Assembly (NCBI GenBank): GCA_964577175.1 | Contig: CAZNYC010000124.1 | Location: forward strand, 1-12,008 | DNA length: 12,008 nucleotides | Direction: 5' to 3' | Origin: BS750m-G62 sp964577175 | GTDB lineage: Bacteria > Planctomycetota > Phycisphaerae > FEN-1346 | Part shown: piece after piece, positions 7,808 through 12,008 of the stretch | Layout of the letters: each line of letters begins with the position of its first letter | How positions within the stretch are numbered: position 1 is the stretch's first letter | Notes under the pieces: generated by a model | Database searches by the model: none | What the model was told of the DNA's origin: nothing | Seen by the model: the letters and a program-made list of their open reading frames with translations, nothing else | Program-made: the position numbers and the translations under genes

Positions 7808-8644
7808 ATGCGAACCGACCAACCGAAGGTAGCGCTGCTCATCGAGACGGCCCGCGGGTACGGGCGGGGGCTGCTGCGGGGCATCGTCCGCTACAGCCGC
7901 CTGCACGGGGGCTGGGCGTTCTACATCACGCCCGGCGACTTCGAGCAGGCGCTGCCGGAGATGCGCCAGTGGGGCGGGACGGGCATCATCGCGCGCCTCG
8001 AAACGCCGCGAATCACCGAGGCCGTCCTCGCGACGGACCTGCCGCTGGTGGCCCTGGACCTTTCCGACGCGCAGTTGGCGGACGGCAGCCCGCTGGCCGG
8101 CGCGGCGGAGGTCCGGTCGGACTCGTCCGGCGCGGCCCGCCTGGCAGCCGAGTACCTGCTGGACCGCGGCTTCCGCCAGTACGCGTATGTGGGGGTGGCC
8201 CGGCGGGTGTGGTCGCGCCGGCGGCAGGCGGGGTTCGTCGACCGCCTGGCCGAGGCAGGCCTGTCGTGCGAGGTGTATCCCCAACCGCGGCGGAAGCGCG
8301 ACCGCGAATGGGGCCGCGAGCAGGCCACCCTCGCCGCCTGGCTCCGCGACCTGCCCAAACCCGTCGGCGTGATGGCGTGCAACGACGACCGCGGCCGGCA
8401 GGTGCTGGAGGCGTGCCGGGCGGCCGGCGTCCGCGTGCCGGAGGAAGCCGCCGTCATCGGCGTCGACAACGACGAACTCCTGTGCGACCTCTCCACGCCG
8501 CCGCTCTCCAGCGTGGCGCTGAACACCGAGCGAGGCGGGTTCGAGGCGGCGGCGCTGCTCGACGCCCTCATGCACGGGCGTCCACCCGCCGGGCGACGCA
8601 TCGTCGTCGAGCCGCTGCGCGTGGAGACGCGGCAGTCGACGGAC
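7808..8644 (+). pseudogene. XylR-type transcription regulator, sensor domain only (DNA-binding end lost)
   Basis: From MRTDQPKVALLIETARGYGR on, this is the LacI/GalR-like sugar-binding sensor found at the N-terminus of XylR-type regulators: WGGTGIIARLET, LPLVALDLS, AAEYLLDRGFRQYAYVG, LPKPVGVMACNDDRGRQVLE, VIGVDNDELLCDLSTPPLSS. It keeps the standard ending VEPLRVETRQSTD (to 8644). In intact proteins a linker and an AraC-type double helix-turn-helix follow; here the frame instead continues for about 145 residues of Arg/Pro-rich shadow, antisense to a transposase fragment, to a stop at 9079. The ATG at 7808 looks like the native start, but its upstream DNA is sialidase-like and the ribosome site is weak. 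A protein from this frame might bind sugar but could not bind DNA. Regulators of this type normally control pentose or other sugar genes. Confidence 0.8.
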
Positions 8645-8678
8645 GCGCCGTGGGAAGGCAACACGTGCCGGAGATCCC

Positions 8679-8906
8679 CCGGCGGGGACGCCACAGGCCG
8701 ACCTCGATCATCCCCCGCCGCAGCCATTCGCGGCCGCCGGCGACGGCGTCCCGCTCGGCCAGCGTCTCGGCCGCCAGGGTCGGGCCGAAGTCCGGGTAGG
8801 TCTCCCGGACCCGGGCCAGGGCCCGCTGGGCCCTCGCCTCGGGGATGCGGCGATTCGACGGCCGGCCCCGGGTCCGGTGCGGGAGCCCGGCGTCGCCCTC
8901 CGCCCG
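8679..8906 (-). pseudogene. ISNCY-type transposase, N-terminal fragment
   Basis: The minus-strand frame reads RAEGDAGLPHRTRGRPSNRR, IPEARAQRALARVRETYPDF, GPTLAAETLAERD and a degraded LRRGMIEVGLWRPRR, about 76 residues. I recognise the DAGL-H-x-RGR-SNR, YPDFGPTLAAE-LAE and MIE-GLWRPR steps of the helix-turn-helix and linker part of ISNCY-family transposases. The first helices, the DDE catalytic core and inverted repeats are missing, and DAVAGGREWLRR departs from the usual HTH sequence. It abuts the truncated XylR-type gene tail-to-tail and may mark what cut it. Confidence 0.75.
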
Positions 8907-9261
8907 GAATCCCCTTGACCGACCCGGCTTCATGGAAGAACAGCAGAGGACGAAAGGGAACGGCCAAGGCAAACGGGGCTGGAAGCGTGCCGGGCAAGTT
9001 CACGTTCCGCAGCCTGACACGACAACGCCAAGTCGGCCATTTGTGCGGTGGGTCTCCGCACCCACCGCGCTTCGGGTAGCCGATTCATTCGTGCGCGGCG
9101 GGCCTCTGGGGCCTGTTGCCCGATTCGGCCTTTATATCTCTTGTGGTCTGACTGAGCCCGCGCGGGACCGCCTTGTCGCGTTGCCGCATCAGTATCCTTT
9201 GCTTATTGTCCCTCTTGCGGTTTAGGGTGTGGAAAACCTCCCTGCGCCCCCCCCCGGCGAT
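8907..9261. other. Non-coding stretch upstream of the CotH gene
   Basis: No recognisable gene. Frames that run through it are tails of shadows. The DNA becomes less GC-rich toward the right (9181-9240 is about 48% GC by hand count) and includes a 9-C run at 9247-9255. It holds one strong stem-loop and leads into a promoter, both listed separately. Confidence 0.55.
9043..9070. repeat. Strong inverted repeat / stem-loop
   Basis: GCGGTGGGT (9045-9053) and ACCCACCGC (9060-9068) pair perfectly around the 6-base loop CTCCGC; one T-G and one G-C pair extend the stem to 9043-9070. There is no T-run on either side, so it may be a factor-assisted terminator, an mRNA end, or a copy of a dispersed palindromic repeat. 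It is the clearest hairpin I found in the window. Confidence 0.65.
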
Positions 9262-9289
9262 TTGACTATCCGCAATCATAGTGTATTAT
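9262..9289 (+). promoter_or_regulatory. Sigma70-like promoter of the CotH gene
   Basis: TTGACT (9262-9267, 5 of 6) and TATTAT (9284-9289, 5 of 6) are 16 bases apart in locally AT-rich DNA. The expected start near 9296 gives a leader of about 60 bases. It is the best promoter match in the window. Confidence 0.6.
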
Positions 9290-9343
9290 TAATGGTCTGT
9301 GAGCGCAAACTCTGCGCGCTGGAAATGGTCGTCGCCAGGGAAT

Positions 9344-9349
9344 GAGGAG
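9344..9349 (+). promoter_or_regulatory. Ribosome binding site that favours the GTG start at 9357
   Basis: GAGGAG lies 7 bases before GTG 9357. The in-frame ATG at 9342 overlaps this site and has only AGGGA immediately adjacent, too close to act as its own ribosome site, so GTG is the better start. Confidence 0.55.
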
Positions 9350-9356
9350 TCCGCAC

Positions 9357-12008
9357 GTGTCGATTGAGCCACCGCACGCTGATGGGAACGGGAGCGGTCC
9401 GCGCTTCGAGCCGATGGAGCCCCGACTGCTGCTCGACGGGGCCCCGTCGTCATCAACGAGATCATGTACCATCCGGGGGGCACCCCCGAACCGGTGGGAG
9501 AGGAGTATGTCGAACTCCTGAACACCGGGCCCGACCCGGTCAACCTCGACGGCTGGCGCTTGAACCGCGGCGTGGACTACGTCTTCGGCGACGTCACGCT
9601 GGGCGCCGGCGAGACCCTCGTCGCGGCCGCCGACACCGACGCCTTCCTGGCGGCCCATCCCGGCTTCTCCGGCGCGCTCGTCGGCGGGTGGGACGGCCGC
9701 CTCTCCAACTCCGGCGAGGACGTGGAACTCGAAAACGCCGCCGGCGACCGCGTGGACCTCCTCGCCTACTCGGACCAGGGCGACTGGGCCGTCCGCGAAT
9801 ACAGCCGCGGCGTCGAGTGGGTCGAGAGCCTCACCGTCGACGGCACGGAGGCCACGGCCCGCATCGTCGACCACGGCGTGTTCTTCGTGGATGACCCCGA
9901 CGCCACGGTCGAGATCTTCGGCGCCAACGAGCCGGAGTACAACGGCGTCTTCGACGTCACGGACGCGACGGCCTACACGCTCTCGTTCGACCTGGGCGTG
10001 GAGCCGGGCGGCCCCGCCACCGGCACCATCCTGTGCCGCCAGTTGACCGACGAGGACCACACGGGATGGAGTTGGGTCTCGATGGCCGACGGCCTCGGCC
10101 GGTCGGTCGAACTCATCAACGGGGCGTTCTCGAACGAGACCGGCCAGAACTGGGCGGCGAGCCTGGCCGACGGCGGGACGCCGGGGGCGGCCAACTCCGT
10201 CGCCGCCGCCGACATCGCCCCCGTCATCCGCGACGTATCGCACGGCCCCGCCGTGCCGGGCACGGCCGATCCGGTCACCGTCACGTGCGAGGTCGTCGAC
10301 GACCACGGCGCGCCCCTGACGGTGACGCTCCATACCCGCGTGGACACCGAGGAGACCGACTTCACGCCGCACACGATGTTCGACGACGGGCAGCACGGCG
10401 ACGGCCCGGCGGGCGACGGCGTGTACGGGGCCACCGTCGGCCCGTTTGCGACGGACCGGACGATCGTCGAGTTCTACGTCGAGGCGAGCGACGGCACGCA
10501 GACGCGGACCTGGCCCGCCCCGGCCCGCCTCCCGGGCGACCCCGTCACCTACGAACAGGCCGCGGGCGCCCTCTTCCAGGTCGACAACGGTTACGTGGCG
10601 CCCACCGAGTGGGCGCCCGGCAGCATGCCGATCTACCGGCTCATCATGCGGGACGCCGAACGGGACGAACTGATCCAGGCCATCTGCGGCACGGGCGACC
10701 ACGAGTCGAACGCCCAGATGAACGGCACGTTCATTTCGGTCGACGGCGTGGACGTGCGGGTCCGGTACCAGGTGGGCATCCGGAACCGCGGGGCCGGCAG
10801 CCGCAACAGTTCGCCGTACAACCACCGCGTCAACTTCCCGCACGATACGCCGTGGAAGGGCGTGACGAACCTCAACCTGAACCACCGGTACAGTTGGGTT
10901 CAGGTCATCGGGAGCAGCCTCTGGCAGGCCGCCGGCCTCGCCGCCGCCGACGCCACCGGCGTCGAGGTCCGGGTCAACGGCGTGGACCGCGCGGAGACGG
11001 GCGACGAGATGTACGGCGCCTACGCCGCCGTCGAGGTCCTCGACAGCGACTTCGCCGACCACTGGTGGCCGGACGACTCGAACGGCGACCTCTGGCGGTG
11101 CTCCGACAACGACATTCCCGGCCAGGAGGCCGACCTGGACTGGGAAGGCGCGAACCCCGATGCCTACCGCGACACGTACGACAAGCAGACCAACGCCGGC
11201 GCCGACGATTGGTCCGGCCTGCTCGGCCTCTGCAACACGCTCATCAATACGCCCGACGAGACGTTCCTGGCGGAAGTGAGCCAGCGGGCGGACATCGACC
11301 AGTGGCTGCGGCACATCGCGATCGACGCCCTCGCCGGCAACCTGGAGGGCGGCCTGACGAGCGGCAAGGGCGACGACTTCGCCATGTACCAGGGCGTCGC
11401 CGACCCGCGGTTCCTCCTGGTGCCGCACGACCTCGACACCCTGTTCGGCCAGGGCGACCACAGCCCGGACACCGACCGCAGCATCTTCGTCTACGACGGC
11501 GTGGACGGCCTCGACCGCCTGCTCCACCATCCGGACGTCGTGGCCCGGTACTACGCACAGTACCTGGACCTCATCGAGACGGTCTTCGCGCCCGAGGCGT
11601 TCGAGGCGCTGCTCGATCGGGCCGTGGGCGGCTGGGCCCCCGAGTCCGTGATCCAGGTGATGAAGGATTACCTGGACGACCGCATCCACGGGACGGGCGG
11701 CGTCCTCGACCAGATTCCCCGGGACGGCCTGACCGTCGACTCCTCCCTGGCGGAGCAGGACGGCTATCCCCGCACGACGGACGACGACTTCCAGGTGGAC
11801 GGCACCGCCGACGGTACGACGCGGTCGATTACCGTCAACGGCGAACTGGCCGAGTGGAATCCCCGCAGCAGCACCTGGACGTTCGACAGCACCGACTTCG
11901 ATTCCGGGTACAGCGAAGAGACGCTCGTGGCCGGCGATGCCGGCGTCGCGTACCACGTGCCGACGCCCGGCGAGGACGCCACGGCCTGGACCGATCCGCT
12001 TTACGACG
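9357..12008 (+). CDS. LEPR-XLL / lamin-tail-domain / CotH-kinase secreted protein, 3' partial, with apparent frameshift
   Basis: From GTG 9357 one frame reads to FEPMEPRLLLDG (9405-9440), the LEPR-XLL motif of planctomycete exported proteins. One base is then missing near 9441-9446, and the rest reads in the next frame, beginning VVINEIMYHPGG (from 9446) and open to the window edge; I saw no stop. Domains: lamin-tail domain ~9446-10200 (EEYVELLNTG, LDGWRL, GWSWVSMADGLGRSVELING, NWAASL-GGTPGAANS); a small inserted beta-domain ~9791-10044 ending EYNGVFDVT and PATGTI; an Ig-like stretch ~10210-10530; a CotH kinase domain ~10630-11700 with GIRNRGAGSR, DALAGNLEGG and VPHDLDTLFG, the last resembling the Asp-containing metal/ATP site; then SITVNGELAEW. 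CotH domains phosphorylate Ser on secreted proteins; the target here is unknown. If the indel is not a sequencing error, only an internal ATG (9464) could start the long frame, without export signal. Confidence 0.82.

Noticed and set aside
7211..8575. 454-codon open frame on the minus strand
   Set aside because: Shadow of the XylR-type and sialidase-like pieces; its sequence is Arg/Ala/Gly-rich with no domain, and it is not the frame of the carbohydrate-binding fragment.
9266..11956. 896-codon open frame on the minus strand
   Set aside because: Antisense shadow of the CotH gene, whose + strand frame has clear domains throughout.

Overview
The window comes from a high-GC bacterium, most likely a planctomycete or close relative. 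The pointers are: a low-complexity protein coupled to an exported squalene-cyclase-like repeat protein; a very large secreted PQQ-type beta-propeller protein of a kind common in Planctomycetes; a LEPR-XLL-type N-terminus (FEPMEPRLLLDG) on a lamin-tail/CotH protein; and remnants of XylR-type, sialidase-type and kelch-type genes. All family calls are recognition by eye; no searches were run.

Layout. (1) 1-2105, + strand: the C-terminal end of a Gln/Ala/Gly-rich protein whose first visible residues are a 15-bp tandem repeat. It overlaps by 4 bp (ATGA) a secreted prenyltransferase/squalene-oxidase-repeat protein. (2) 2257-2431: a promoter-like site and an intact tRNA-Asp(GTC). (3) 2432-3890: an island-scar-like stretch with the C-terminal half of a tyrosine recombinase joined tail-to-head to a kelch-type propeller fragment (both - strand), then about 490 bp of lower-GC DNA I cannot assign. 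(4) 3891-7085: one intact 1064-codon gene for an exported methyltransferase-like domain fused to PQQ-like propeller domains. (5) 7225-8906: four sharply bounded gene pieces side by side. These are a carbohydrate-binding-like fragment (-), a sialidase-like fragment (+), a XylR-type sensor that has lost its DNA-binding domain (+), and an ISNCY-type transposase fragment (-). (6) 8907-9356: non-coding, lower GC, with a strong 9-bp stem-loop and a good sigma70-like promoter. (7) 9357 to the window end: a large secreted lamin-tail-domain/CotH-kinase protein, open at the 3' edge, whose first ~30 codons are out of frame with the rest because of an apparent 1-base indel at GGGGCCCC.

How it fits together. 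The intact genes are envelope or secreted proteins. Between them lie mobile-element remains (integrase at a tRNA, transposase) and truncated carbohydrate-related genes, which looks like repeated insertion and deletion beside a tRNA integration site. The alternative, a chimeric metagenome assembly, cannot be excluded from sequence alone. I see no CRISPR array, no rRNA and no complete defence system. The most unusual items are the mosaic of fragments with near-zero gaps, the exported methyltransferase-propeller fusion, and the frameshifted CotH gene with an extra small domain inserted in its lamin-tail domain.
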